A stretch of DNA of 64,000 nt from Actinacidiphila yanglinensis (GTDB taxonomy: Bacteria > Actinomycetota > Actinomycetes > Streptomycetales > Streptomycetaceae): assembly GCF_900107965.1 (NCBI RefSeq), contig NZ_FNVU01000004.1, positions 186,001 to 250,000 on the forward strand, written 5' to 3'. Numbering within the stretch: the stretch's first letter is position 1; each line of letters opens with the position of its first letter. The notes below the pieces were generated by a model, which was given only the letters and a program-made list of their open reading frames with translations, ran no database searches and had not been told where the DNA came from. A program made the translations under genes and the position numbers. This document shows positions 1 through 9,038 of the stretch, piece by piece.

Positions 1-892
1 GGACCCGCGCCGCGTGCTCGGGATGCCGGTCGAGCAGGTGGAGCGTCCAGCTGAGGGCCTTGGCGGTCGTCTCGTGACCGGCCATCACCATGGTCAGGAC
101 CTGGTCGTGCAACTCCTGGTCGGAGAAGGCGTTGGCGTGCTCGTCCCGGGCGCCCAGCATCGCGTCCAGCAGGTCCCCGTGATGCCCGTCGGAGCCGGTC
201 AGCCGCCGGGCCCCGATCATGGTGCGGACCACCCGGTCCAGGAAGCCCTTCGCGCCCGTGTACGCCCGGAGCCGGGCCCGGAAGTCCGCGTCCTGGGGCG
301 GGGTCCCGTCGAAGTGGCCGATGAACCGGTTGATGTCGTCGACAGCCTGCCCGAACCCGCGGCCGGCCGCCGTCAGTTCGGAGCCGAGCAGCGCGGAGGC
401 CACCACCCGCAGGGTCAGCGCCGTGAAGTCGTGGTCCACGCGCACGGCCTCGCCCCGGTCGGCCGCCTCGCCCCAGGCGGTGGCCAGGTCGTCGGCCGCC
501 TCGACCATCAGGCCGTCGAACGACTCGACGGCCACCCGCCGGAAGGACGGCGCGGACAGCCGCCGCTGGCGTTCCCACTGCGCGCCGTTGCTGGTGAGCA
601 GCCCCTTCCCGAGCAGCGGGGTCAGCATGAAGTCGTCCGGCGTGCCGGCCTTGGTGTAGTTGGTGTAGTTGTCCTTGAGAATGTGCTGGACGAGTTCGGG
701 CGTATTGGCGAACCACACGTTCTGGCCGCGGGTGCGATGGCTGCACAGGTCGCCGTACTCGCCGACCAGGTCCTGCAGAAAGATGAGCGGGTCCGCACGG
801 ATGCCGGCAAGCTCCAGGTCCTCGGCCGGTCCTGGCGGGCGATCGTCGGAGCCGGCTGCCGGGATGACGCCGGACGTGGAGGGGCGGGGCAT
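1..892 (-). CDS. Cytochrome P450, N-terminal part (runs off the left edge)
   Basis: Reading leftwards from the ATG at 892-890 gives about 297 codons of a cytochrome P450. A good Shine-Dalgarno sequence (aaggaga on the minus strand) precedes the start. Visible landmarks are the C-helix WxxxR (WERQR, about residue 109) that contacts a heme propionate and the I-helix oxygen-activation motif AGHETT (about residue 270). The ExxR pair and the heme-cysteine loop lie beyond position 1, so intactness cannot be judged. It lies 167 bp downstream of the NHLM ABC gene on the same strand, as the last gene of the azole-peptide operon. The natural inference is oxidative tailoring of the peptide. The substrate cannot be read from the sequence. 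Confidence 0.9.
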   Translation of the reverse strand, partial: MPRPSTSGVIPAAGSDDRPPGPAEDLELAGIRADPLIFLQDLVGEYGDLCSHRTRGQNVWFANTPELVQHILKDNYTNYTKAGTPDDFMLTPLLGKGLLTSNGAQWERQRRLSAPSFRRVAVESFDGLMVEAADDLATAWGEAADRGEAVRVDHDFTALTLRVVASALLGSELTAAGRGFGQAVDDINRFIGHFDGTPPQDADFRARLRAYTGAKGFLDRVVRTMIGARRLTGSDGHHGDLLDAMLGARDEHANAFSDQELHDQVLTMVMAGHETTAKALSWTLHLLDRHPEHAARV

Positions 893-1059
893 GACAAGTC
901 TCCTTCGGAACGGGCAGGTCGGGGAGAAGGCGCCCGGCACGGCCGGCCACGGCACCGGCGGTGCCGGGCGCCGGCACGACGGCTCGGGGGCCGCATGCCG
1001 GCGCTGGCGGCGCCGCGGGCCGTGCCGGCGGGACCGGGCAGGCCGCAGATGGCAGCAGG

Positions 1060-4000
1060 TCAGGACATCTGCCGCTGGACGAGGCGGTAGAACATGCCGT
1101 CCTTGTCCTGCAGCAGTTCGTCCGGGCTGCCGGACTGCACGAGCCGGCCGGCGTCCAGCACCAGCACCCGGTCGGCCCGCATCACCGTCGACAGCCGGTG
1201 GGCGATCACGATGCGGCTCGCGTTCAGCCGCCGCATGCTCTGGGTGACGATCTCCTGCGTGCGGTTGTCCAGCGCGCTGGTGGCCTCGTCGAAGAAGAGG
1301 ATGCGGGGCCGGCCGATCAACGCACGGGCGATCATGAGCCGCTGCCGCTGGCCGGCCGACAGCGTCGTCGCCCCTTCGGACAGGACGGTGTGCATGCCCA
1401 TCGGCATCCGTCCGAGATCCTCGTCGAGGCCGGCCATCTCGGCGGCCTCCCATGCCTCGTCGAGCGAGTAGTTGCCCATGCCGCAGATGTTGGACAGGAT
1501 GCTGCCGGCGAACAGCTGCCCGTTCTGCAGCACGACGCCGCACTGCCGGCGGACGGCCGTCACGTCGAGCGACGACAGGTCCATGCCGTCGTAGAGGACA
1601 GCTCCGGTGGTGGGCTCGTCGAAACCGATCAGCAGCCGCAGCAGCGTCGACTTCCCGCACCCCGTCGGCCCGACGATGGCGACGAACTCACCGGGCCTGG
1701 CCTGGAAGCTGACATCGTGCAGCACCGGCGGCTGGTCGTCGTGGTAGCGGAAACTGACGTTGCTGACCTCGATCTCGCCGTAGAGGTCGCCGGGCGACTC
1801 CTTGGCGGACGACACCTCCGGCACCTCGGAGATCACCGGCTGCAGGCCGTCGAAGAGCGGTCCCACGGCCGACGCCATGGTGACGCTCCCGGTGATCTGG
1901 ATGCAGGCCGCCAGCATCATGCCGTAGGCGCTGTTGAAGGTCAGGAACGCGCTGGTGGACAGCTGGTGACTGGCCGGACCGCCGACGAGCGCGAACAGCA
2001 GCAACGTACACACCAGCAGATAGCCGGAGTTGAAGATCGTGACCACGTTCTGCAAGCGGCGGGCGCGGGACGACAGCCGCCGTGAGCCGGCGAATCCCAG
2101 TGCCCAGTGGGAGAACGCCCGGTCCTCCGCCACGGCGACGCGCAGCTTGGACAGACCGCCGAGCATCTGGAAGAGGATGCCGGCCAGCTTGTGGTCGTGC
2201 TCGGTCAGCAGCTTCTGCCACCTGATCTGCTTGATCCCCACGATCAGGCAGATCAGGCCGCCGCCGAGTGCCAGGGCCAGCGCCATCAGGGCGAGCGGGA
2301 CGCTGTAGAAGAACAGCAGGCTCATGTTGGTGATGAACATCAGGCAGCCCAGCACCACTTGGGTGGTGATGCCGGACAGCACGTCCCGGATGGTGCTGAT
2401 GCCCATCGCGGAGTTGCTCAGCTCTCCGGTGGAGACCTTGTTGAAGAACGAGGTGGGAAGCCGCAACAGCCGGTCCCACACCGCGGCTTGGGCCCGCGCC
2501 TCGAACCGTCCCTCCAGCCGCAGCAGCGACAGGTTCTGCACCGCCGACAGGACCGCCGAGAGCAGGGCCGCGGCGAACAGGACCACGCACACCTGCGTCA
2601 GGGGCCCCCGGTCGGCATGGGGCACCAGGACGCCGAGCACCTTACCGGTGAGCACCGGGACCAGCAGGCCGAGCAGTGCCGCGGCCAGCCCGAGCCCGAT
2701 CATCACCGCCGCGTCCCGGGCGCTGCCGCGCAGCCCGAAACGGATCAGCGCGCGCCGGTCCAGGGGCTCGTCCGGCAGCGGCGGGTAGAACATCCACGCG
2801 ATCGGCTCCAACCGGGCGGCGTAGGAGCGGCCGACCCTCGTGGTCCTGCCGCCCGGCTCCCGGACCTGGTACCGGCCACGGTGCCAGATCAGCGCCACCG
2901 GGGTGCGCTTGCTGACGTTGATGTCCGACGGCCCCCCGGGCCCCTCGGTCGCATCCGAACCGAGGTGGGCGAAGAGCGGGCCCAGGTCCGTTCGCCACCA
3001 GTCGCCGTCCAGGCGGACCTCGCGGGTGCGGAAGCGCGAGGACACCGCGATCCGCTCCACGGCGCCCAGCCGGGCGTCCGACGCCTCCGACGTGGAGGTC
3101 CGGGTGACCTCGACACCCGAGGCGTGCCCGACGACGCGGGCCACCGCCAGGTAGGCGTCCTGGTCGGCCGGGTCGAAATCGCCGCTCCCCGACAGCCGGA
3201 ACGGGTCGAGCACCGATGCCAGAGCCTGCGAGGAACGCTGGAGCGTCTCGGCGTCCAGTTTCCGCCGCTGGTTCATCTCGCGGCGGGCCGTGGACCGTCG
3301 GCTGTGCATCCGATCGGTCAACCGGCGCATGAGGAGGCGCTGCTGGGACAGCACCTCTTCGGCGAAGCCCGGATCGACCATGACCTCCGGGGTACGCAGG
3401 ACGCCCACCGTCGCGCCGTCCGCGGAACGCACCCAGTCCGACTCGGTGACCAGGAACCGCTTGGTGACGCCCCGGCCGGGCCAGCCTATGGTGGCGAACG
3501 GGTCATGGGCGGGCGGTGCGGGCCGAGCGGGCGGTGCGGGCGGCGCGGGCTGTGCGGGCGGTGCGGGCGGTGCCGGGGGAGCGGCGGGCCGGGCGGACCC
3601 GTCGGTCTCGTCGAAGTCGGTCAGCGCCAGTGCGACGGAACCGCGGATCACCTCGATCCACACCACACCGTCGACCGAGCGTGCCATGGCCCCGGGCGGC
3701 AGCAGGGCGCGTCGCGACCCGCTGGCGCTGTCCGTTTCCAGCGGGACGAACTCCCGCGGCGGCAGCTCGGTCCGCACGGCGTCGGCCAGTGCGACGAACC
3801 CGGCGTCCAGTCCGTCCGCCAGTTGCTTCGCCAGCCGGCTCGTCGGCTCACCGGCACCGTATCCGACCCGGGGGAGTGCGACGTCGAGCGCCTCGCCCAG
3901 CATGCAGGACTGCACGGCGCCCCCGGGCAGCGGTTTGCCGACCAGGGTCGGGCCGTCCAGCCGGGCGCCGCACAGCACGCTGCCGGTCCCGACCCGGCAC

Positions 4001-4191
4001 AGGAAGGTCCAGCGCCCGCCCTCCTCCTCGCTGGCGGCGAAGAGGTCGAGCATGCCCTCGGTGACGAACCAGATGCGCCCGGGGTCGGCCAGCGCGAAGA
4101 CGCCATCGGTCCGAGGGGTGAGGACGGCCGCGAGTTCGGGCAGATCCATCGCGTCAGGGCCGTACTTGATCGAGAAGTGGGATGTGGTCAC
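1060..4191 (-). CDS. NHLM-type bacteriocin ABC transporter, ATP-binding/permease protein
   Basis: 1043-residue exporter half of the NHLM (NHLP leader) secretion type. The N-terminal ~400 residues resemble the large cytoplasmic extension of the TIGR03797-like family, followed by about six membrane helices (roughly 470-760) and an ABC domain. The ABC domain shows Walker A GPTGCGKST (~840), signature LSAGQ (~940), Walker B ILFFDEATS and the H-loop IAHRLST. There is no C39 peptidase domain, so it likely pairs with the peptidase-bearing ABC gene 4 bp upstream. A Pro/Ala repeat (PPAPPA units, about residues 200-230) links the N-terminal domain to the rest. GTG start at 4191. Role: ATP-driven export of the mature peptide or help to its partner. 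Confidence 0.92.
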   Translation of the reverse strand: MTTSHFSIKYGPDAMDLPELAAVLTPRTDGVFALADPGRIWFVTEGMLDLFAASEEEGGRWTFLCRVGTGSVLCGARLDGPTLVGKPLPGGAVQSCMLGEALDVALPRVGYGAGEPTSRLAKQLADGLDAGFVALADAVRTELPPREFVPLETDSASGSRRALLPPGAMARSVDGVVWIEVIRGSVALALTDFDETDGSARPAAPPAPPAPPAQPAPPAPPARPAPPAHDPFATIGWPGRGVTKRFLVTESDWVRSADGATVGVLRTPEVMVDPGFAEEVLSQQRLLMRRLTDRMHSRRSTARREMNQRRKLDAETLQRSSQALASVLDPFRLSGSGDFDPADQDAYLAVARVVGHASGVEVTRTSTSEASDARLGAVERIAVSSRFRTREVRLDGDWWRTDLGPLFAHLGSDATEGPGGPSDINVSKRTPVALIWHRGRYQVREPGGRTTRVGRSYAARLEPIAWMFYPPLPDEPLDRRALIRFGLRGSARDAAVMIGLGLAAALLGLLVPVLTGKVLGVLVPHADRGPLTQVCVVLFAAALLSAVLSAVQNLSLLRLEGRFEARAQAAVWDRLLRLPTSFFNKVSTGELSNSAMGISTIRDVLSGITTQVVLGCLMFITNMSLLFFYSVPLALMALALALGGGLICLIVGIKQIRWQKLLTEHDHKLAGILFQMLGGLSKLRVAVAEDRAFSHWALGFAGSRRLSSRARRLQNVVTIFNSGYLLVCTLLLFALVGGPASHQLSTSAFLTFNSAYGMMLAACIQITGSVTMASAVGPLFDGLQPVISEVPEVSSAKESPGDLYGEIEVSNVSFRYHDDQPPVLHDVSFQARPGEFVAIVGPTGCGKSTLLRLLIGFDEPTTGAVLYDGMDLSSLDVTAVRRQCGVVLQNGQLFAGSILSNICGMGNYSLDEAWEAAEMAGLDEDLGRMPMGMHTVLSEGATTLSAGQRQRLMIARALIGRPRILFFDEATSALDNRTQEIVTQSMRRLNASRIVIAHRLSTVMRADRVLVLDAGRLVQSGSPDELLQDKDGMFYRLVQRQMS

Positions 4192-4195
4192 TGCG

Positions 4196-6568
4196 TCACT
4201 GCTCCCGGATCAGGTCGGCGTACAGTCCTTCTGCCTTGGCAAGGGCGTGGTGCGTGCCGCGCTGCACGACCCGGCCGTGATCGAGCACGAGGATCTCGTC
4301 GCTGTCCCGGATCGTCGACAGCCGGTGGGCGATGATCACGCAAGCGCAGCCGAGCCGGCGGAGGTTGTCGTCGATGCGTTTCTCGGTCTCCGCGTCGAGG
4401 GCGCTCGTGGCCTCGTCGAGCACCATGACGCTGGGCCCGCGCACCAGTGCGCGGGCGATCTCCAGACGTTGCCGCTGACCGCCCGAGAAGTTGGTGCCGC
4501 CCTCGGAGACAAGGCTGTTGAGGGTGCCGGGCCGGGAGGCCACGACGTCGTAGACGGCCGCGTCGCGCAGGGCCGCGACGATCCGCTCGTCGGGGATGGA
4601 GGTGTCCCACAGGGTGACGTTCTCCCGGACGGTTCCCTCGAAGAGGAAGATGTCCTGGTCGACGAAGGCCACCGAGTTGCCGAGGGTGTCGCGGGTGTAG
4701 GTCCGGCGTTCCCGGCCGTCGAAGAGGATCTGACCGGACCGCGGCTCGTACAGGCCGGCGATGAGCCGGCTCACCGTGGACTTTCCGCTGCCCGAGCCGC
4801 CCACCAGCGCCACCCGCTGGCCGGGCAGCACGGTCAGGTCGAAGTCGCGCAGCAGCGGATCCCCCAACGGGCTGTAGCCGAAGGTGACATCGATCATCTT
4901 CACGCTGGCCACGCTGGTGGGCCGGCGGGAGGACTTGCGCGGTGCGGGTTGGCCTGCGCCGTGTTGCCCGTACTGCCCCTGCGGATCCTGCGGCACCGGT
5001 GCCTGGCCTGCTCCGCCGGCCGGGGCGGCGTCGAGCACCTTGTTGGTGAAGTCGGAGGCCAGCGGGAACCGTTCGATGTCCTTGAGCCGGTTGATGTCGG
5101 CGGCCACGTCCTGCACCCGCGGCCCCAGGTTGCTCAACTGGGAGACGGGGCGGGTGAAGTTCGTGACCAGCGTCTGGAAGGCGACCAGGAGACCGATGGA
5201 GATCTGCCCGTCGATCGCCTTGTGCCCGCCGATCAGCAGGATGCAGCCGCTGTCCACCGCCGCCAGGAACGGCGGTACGACGGCGAGCAGCGCGGTGGGA
5301 GTGCCCAGGACCTGCGACCCTGACGCCACCTTGGCCTGGAAGCCCGCCCAGCGCCCGAAGTAGTCGTTCTCGGAACCCGACGCCTTCATCGTCTCGATGA
5401 GCTGCAGGCCGTTGAACGACGCCGCGGTCAACCGCGCACGGTCGGCCCGGAGTTTGGACACCGCGTCGCTGCGGAGCCGGGCCACCAGGCGCAGCACCAC
5501 GATGTTCAGCAGGGCCACACCGACGCCGATCAGGGTCAGTTGGACGTCGTAGGTCCACAACAGGATCGCGTAGAAGACCACCAGCAGCGCGCTGACCGCT
5601 GCGGTCGCCACGTCCCGGGACAGGATCTCGGCGATCCTGTCGTTGGAGGCGACCCGTTGGGAGATCTCCGCCGGGTTGCGCTGGGTGAAGAAGACCACGG
5701 GTAGGCGTAGCAGGTGCCGTACGACCCGGGCGGAACTTCGGATCGCCGTCGACGACTCCACCCGCAGCAGATGCGTCTGTTGGAGCAGGGTCAGCACCAC
5801 GGTCAGCACCGAGGCCACGGCCATCGCGCCGATCAGCGGGGTGATGAAGGAGTGGTCGCCGTTGGTCAGCACCCGGTCGATGAAGGCCCGCGTGAACGCG
5901 GGAACCGCCACGCCGGGGATGATCAGCAGGATGCTGGCGAGGAGCGCGAGCATCAGCGCCCCGCCGTTGCGGCGGTAGCGGGAGTAGAGGTCGGTGGATA
6001 TGCGCGGGGGGCGTCCGCCGCGCTTGAAGTCGGGCCCGCGCTCGAAGGTCAGGACGACGCCGGTGAAGCTCTTGTCGAACTCCTCCATGGTGACCGTGCG
6101 CTTGCCGGAGGCCGGGTCGTTGAGGTGGACCACCGGCCGGCCGAGCCGCGTGCCCATGCCCTCGTAGACCACGAAGTGGTTGAAGTTCCAGAACAGGATC
6201 GTCGGCGGCCGCAGCTTCTTGAGCTTCTCCACCTCCATCTGCCGGCCGCTGGCGAGCAGGCCGTAACTCCTGGCCGCGCGGAGCAGGTTGACGGCCTTGG
6301 CGCCGTCACGGGAGACGCCGCAGGCAGTGCGCAGCTCCTCCAGCTGGACGAAGCGCCCGAAGAAGCCCAGCACCATGCTCAGTGAGGCGGCGCCGCATTC
6401 GACCGCCTCCAGCTGGATCACGGTGGGGGTCTTGACGCGCATCCGGTTCCGGGCGCGCTCGCTGCGATCGCGCCGGCGTCCGCGGCCGCGGGACGGCGGT
6501 CCGGCCGCCGCCTTCGAGTCGGCCTTCCGGCCGGGTGCGGGCAGGGGGGGCGTGGATTGAGTCGTCAT
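4196..6568 (-). CDS. NHLM-type bacteriocin ABC transporter with C39 leader peptidase
   Basis: 790-residue fusion of a C39 cysteine peptidase, a transmembrane domain and an ABC ATPase (TIGR03796-like). The peptidase triad is visible: Cys58 in ECGAAS, His131 in FNHFVV and Asp151 in LNDPAS. The ABC part has Walker A GGSGSGKST (~600), signature FSGGQRQR, Walker B VMVLDEATS and IAHRLST. C39 enzymes cut after double glycine, and both precursors here carry GG directly before the Cys-rich core, so this is the expected maturation protease and exporter. The ATG at 6568 overlaps the TGA of the HlyD gene as ATGA; an upstream TTG at 6583 is less likely. It ends 4 bp before the next ABC gene. Confidence 0.94.
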   Translation of the reverse strand: MTTQSTPPLPAPGRKADSKAAAGPPSRGRGRRRDRSERARNRMRVKTPTVIQLEAVECGAASLSMVLGFFGRFVQLEELRTACGVSRDGAKAVNLLRAARSYGLLASGRQMEVEKLKKLRPPTILFWNFNHFVVYEGMGTRLGRPVVHLNDPASGKRTVTMEEFDKSFTGVVLTFERGPDFKRGGRPPRISTDLYSRYRRNGGALMLALLASILLIIPGVAVPAFTRAFIDRVLTNGDHSFITPLIGAMAVASVLTVVLTLLQQTHLLRVESSTAIRSSARVVRHLLRLPVVFFTQRNPAEISQRVASNDRIAEILSRDVATAAVSALLVVFYAILLWTYDVQLTLIGVGVALLNIVVLRLVARLRSDAVSKLRADRARLTAASFNGLQLIETMKASGSENDYFGRWAGFQAKVASGSQVLGTPTALLAVVPPFLAAVDSGCILLIGGHKAIDGQISIGLLVAFQTLVTNFTRPVSQLSNLGPRVQDVAADINRLKDIERFPLASDFTNKVLDAAPAGGAGQAPVPQDPQGQYGQHGAGQPAPRKSSRRPTSVASVKMIDVTFGYSPLGDPLLRDFDLTVLPGQRVALVGGSGSGKSTVSRLIAGLYEPRSGQILFDGRERRTYTRDTLGNSVAFVDQDIFLFEGTVRENVTLWDTSIPDERIVAALRDAAVYDVVASRPGTLNSLVSEGGTNFSGGQRQRLEIARALVRGPSVMVLDEATSALDAETEKRIDDNLRRLGCACVIIAHRLSTIRDSDEILVLDHGRVVQRGTHHALAKAEGLYADLIREQ

Positions 6569-7380
6569 TTCGGCAGCAGCCAATCGATGGGACGCTCACC
6601 GGGCAGGCGTCCGTAACCGGTGACCTGGGTCCACGAGTTGATCCGGAACGGGGGGCCCGAATTGGAGGTCCAGCGGTAGCCGCTGGTGACCTTGGAGTCG
6701 GTGTCCAGGTCGACGGTGATGCGGACCGGTCCGCCCTTGTCCAGGAGTTGCGTGGACAGCAGCTGGTTTCCGCCCAGGAAGTCCAGCACCTGCTGCTCGG
6801 TCTGCGGGAAGGCGTCCACCGCGGTGACGTGGCCGCGCATCAGGCCGAACGCCTGCGCGGGGGCCGACGACACGTCCATGTCCACGTCGTCGCCGATCTG
6901 CAGCTGGCCCGCCTTGTCGGCGGGGGCGAACAGCACGGCCACCAGCCGGTCGTTCTTGTCGTCGGTGCGCTCCACCGTCATGAACGTCGCGCCCGCGTTG
7001 ACGTACTGCCCGTTGTCGACCAGCAGGGCGATCGTCCGGCCGGAGAAGGGGGCCCGGACGATCTGGGTGGCACCGTGCGCGTCGACCAGCGACAGCACCG
7101 GAGCGCCCTTGGTCACCGGGTTCCCGGTCTGGGCGAAGACGTCGGACACCAGCCCGCTCTGCGGACTCTCGACCTTGGACACCCCCAGCGGATGCGTGAG
7201 GATGCCCGGCACGTTCACGTTGCGGGCCAGGTCGCCGTTGAAGGACCACACCAGGCCGCCCGCGATGAGCACCGCCACGAGTGCCAGCACCGCCCAGGCC
7301 CGCGGCCGGGCCAGGCGCACGGGGCTGTCCAGGTCGTCGGGTGCGCGCAGGTTCTCCAGTGCCTTACGCCGGAACTCCAC
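6565..7380 (-). CDS. HlyD-type NHLM secretion adaptor
   Basis: 271-residue membrane-fusion/adaptor protein of the NHLM bacteriocin secretion type. After about 25 basic residues there is one membrane helix (AWAVLALVAVLIAGG), then an external biotinyl-lipoyl-like region (ESPQSGLVSDVFAQTGNPV and SLVDAHGATQIVRAPFSG) typical of HlyD proteins. In a Gram-positive host it probably docks with the ABC exporters rather than an outer-membrane channel. The GTG start at 7380 lies inside the end of the dehydrogenase gene (17-bp overlap), with a gaggagg Shine-Dalgarno sequence. The stop overlaps the start of the C39 ABC gene, so translation is coupled. Confidence 0.9.
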   Translation of the reverse strand: MEFRRKALENLRAPDDLDSPVRLARPRAWAVLALVAVLIAGGLVWSFNGDLARNVNVPGILTHPLGVSKVESPQSGLVSDVFAQTGNPVTKGAPVLSLVDAHGATQIVRAPFSGRTIALLVDNGQYVNAGATFMTVERTDDKNDRLVAVLFAPADKAGQLQIGDDVDMDVSSAPAQAFGLMRGHVTAVDAFPQTEQQVLDFLGGNQLLSTQLLDKGGPVRITVDLDTDSKVTSGYRWTSNSGPPFRINSWTQVTGYGRLPGERPIDWLLPK

Positions 7381-8848
7381 TGCCGCCCTCCTCTCCGCGG
7401 CTGCCGAGCAGGAACTCGCCGACGGTGGACTCGCTCTCCCAGGGCACCCCGGAAGCGGCGGCGAAGGCGTCGGAGTCGCCGCCGCCGAGCCCGCAGCCCG
7501 CGAGCCCCATCGCGGTGGCGACGCTGTACATCACCTGGTACAGCACCCCCACGTGCTTGAGCACCAGGGCGTAACCCATCGTGGAGTACTTCCACATCAC
7601 CCGCCCGAAGCGCGCCGTGACCAGCAGGGTCACCTGCGGGGCGGCGGACATCTGCGCGGTCGCGCGGGACATCTCGGTGAGGCGGGTCAGTGCCGGCCCG
7701 GGCTCGGCGACCAGTTCCAGCCGGTGCCCCTCGGGGTCGTAGTGGTACAGGCCCGGTGCCACACCGTCCACCTGGTCGATCAGCGGATAGATCTCCAGCT
7801 CGTACGCCCGGCCGCCGGACGGATAGGGGCGGTCGCCGAGTTGCTGGGAACCGTCGTCGTACTGGGCCCGGTTGCGTGCGCTCCGGTACAGGAACTCGCC
7901 CAACTGCGCGGCGGTGAGGGGCGAGGCGCTGTCGTGCACCCGCAGCGAGTGCCGGTCCTCCAGTACCTCGGTGAGGGTCCGGTCGCTCGCGCGCAACGCC
8001 TCCAGGTCCACCCGGGGCAGTTCCACCGAGACGCCTTCGAAGGACGGCCGGACCGCGGGCAGCGGCTCGGCGGTGCCCTTGGCCCAGTACGTGCCGCCGT
8101 ACGGAAGGTCGTGGCGTCCGACGCGGGTCCGGCTGTGGAACCACAGCTCGTGCGGCGACCACTGGGCGAAGCGGAAGTCCTCCTCGGCGGCACCGCTCCG
8201 CGGCACCAGGAAGCCGTGCCGGGCCAGCGCGCTCAGCAGCCCGGAGACCACTTCCGGCTGGTCAAGCAGGCGGGTCCGCGCACCCTCGGTGTCGGGGGAA
8301 GCCTGCTGCGTGGGCAGCGAGGCCAGCAGCCCGGCGAGCGCGGGATCGTGCAGTTCGACGGCGACGTGCGCCAGCGGCGACTCCAGCACCATGCCGGCGC
8401 TCTCGGCGCGCAGGACGGCGAAGCGGGACATCCGCAGCTCGGCCGGGTCACCGTCGTGCTTGAGAGCGGGCGGGACGGCGGGGCCGAGCGGCCGGAACGT
8501 CAACAGCGGCTCCCCCGCGGCCTCCAGGGTGACCGCCAGCCAGCCGCCCGCGCGCAGCCGCTGGAGCAGCTTGGGCGTCTTGAGCATGCCGAGCTCGCCC
8601 TCGTGGCTCCGGACGACGTCCAGCAGCTCGTCGCTGCTGACCGGCTTGGTGCCGAGCAGTTCGACGGCCGCCGCCAGTCCCGGCGACAGGGCACCCAGCG
8701 AGGTGCCGCGCTGCCCGATGAAGATCTGGGTCGCGCCGCTGGGGACGGGGACGACCCGAGCGCCCGGGTGGAGCCGCAGGAGTTCACCGACCCGCACCGG
8801 TGCGGGTGGGTGGTTGCTGATGACGCCGGAGGCGTCGGGACCAGTCAT
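7364..8848 (-). CDS. SagB-type azoline dehydrogenase
   Basis: 494-residue protein: an N-terminal ~250-residue region typical of actinobacterial SagB-like proteins, then an FMN nitroreductase-fold domain from about 265. Visible are the RHSLRVHD segment, PYPSGGRAYELEIYPL, GLYHYDP and a C-terminal GLAGCGLGGGDSD stretch, all usual in SagB/McbC-type enzymes. These FMN enzymes oxidise thiazolines and oxazolines to thiazoles and oxazoles. The start ATG at 8848 has a ggag Shine-Dalgarno sequence. It is second in the modification operon, 190 bp after the YcaO gene, and overlaps the HlyD gene. Expected job: aromatising the heterocycles made on the Cys-rich cores. Confidence 0.93.
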   Translation of the reverse strand: MTGPDASGVISNHPPAPVRVGELLRLHPGARVVPVPSGATQIFIGQRGTSLGALSPGLAAAVELLGTKPVSSDELLDVVRSHEGELGMLKTPKLLQRLRAGGWLAVTLEAAGEPLLTFRPLGPAVPPALKHDGDPAELRMSRFAVLRAESAGMVLESPLAHVAVELHDPALAGLLASLPTQQASPDTEGARTRLLDQPEVVSGLLSALARHGFLVPRSGAAEEDFRFAQWSPHELWFHSRTRVGRHDLPYGGTYWAKGTAEPLPAVRPSFEGVSVELPRVDLEALRASDRTLTEVLEDRHSLRVHDSASPLTAAQLGEFLYRSARNRAQYDDGSQQLGDRPYPSGGRAYELEIYPLIDQVDGVAPGLYHYDPEGHRLELVAEPGPALTRLTEMSRATAQMSAAPQVTLLVTARFGRVMWKYSTMGYALVLKHVGVLYQVMYSVATAMGLAGCGLGGGDSDAFAAASGVPWESESTVGEFLLGSRGEEGGSGVPA

Positions 8849-8978
8849 GTCATCTCCAGGGAGACTGCGGTGGGGAAAGCCCTGTTACTGGGCAAGGCCA
8901 TGACGTTCAGGCCGCCACCCCGGCGGGAGCCCGCTCGGGACGACGGCATGAGAGACGGATCAACGGATCAGGACCGAG

Positions 8979-9034
8979 GGATCGACGGATCGACGGACCG
9001 ACGGACCGACGGACCGACGGACCGACGGACCCGA
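8979..9034. repeat. Seven tandem 8-bp repeats after the YcaO gene
   Basis: Plus-strand units are ggatcgac (two copies), ggaccgac (four copies) and one degenerate ggacccga. The array lies between the stop of the YcaO gene (9039) and the start of the dehydrogenase gene (8848). It is intergenic, so length changes by slippage would not alter a protein. Confidence 0.9.
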
Positions 9035-9038
9035 CCGA

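Noticed and set aside
8979..9034. CRISPR array
   Set aside because: Units are 8 bp with no spacers, and no cas genes are present.
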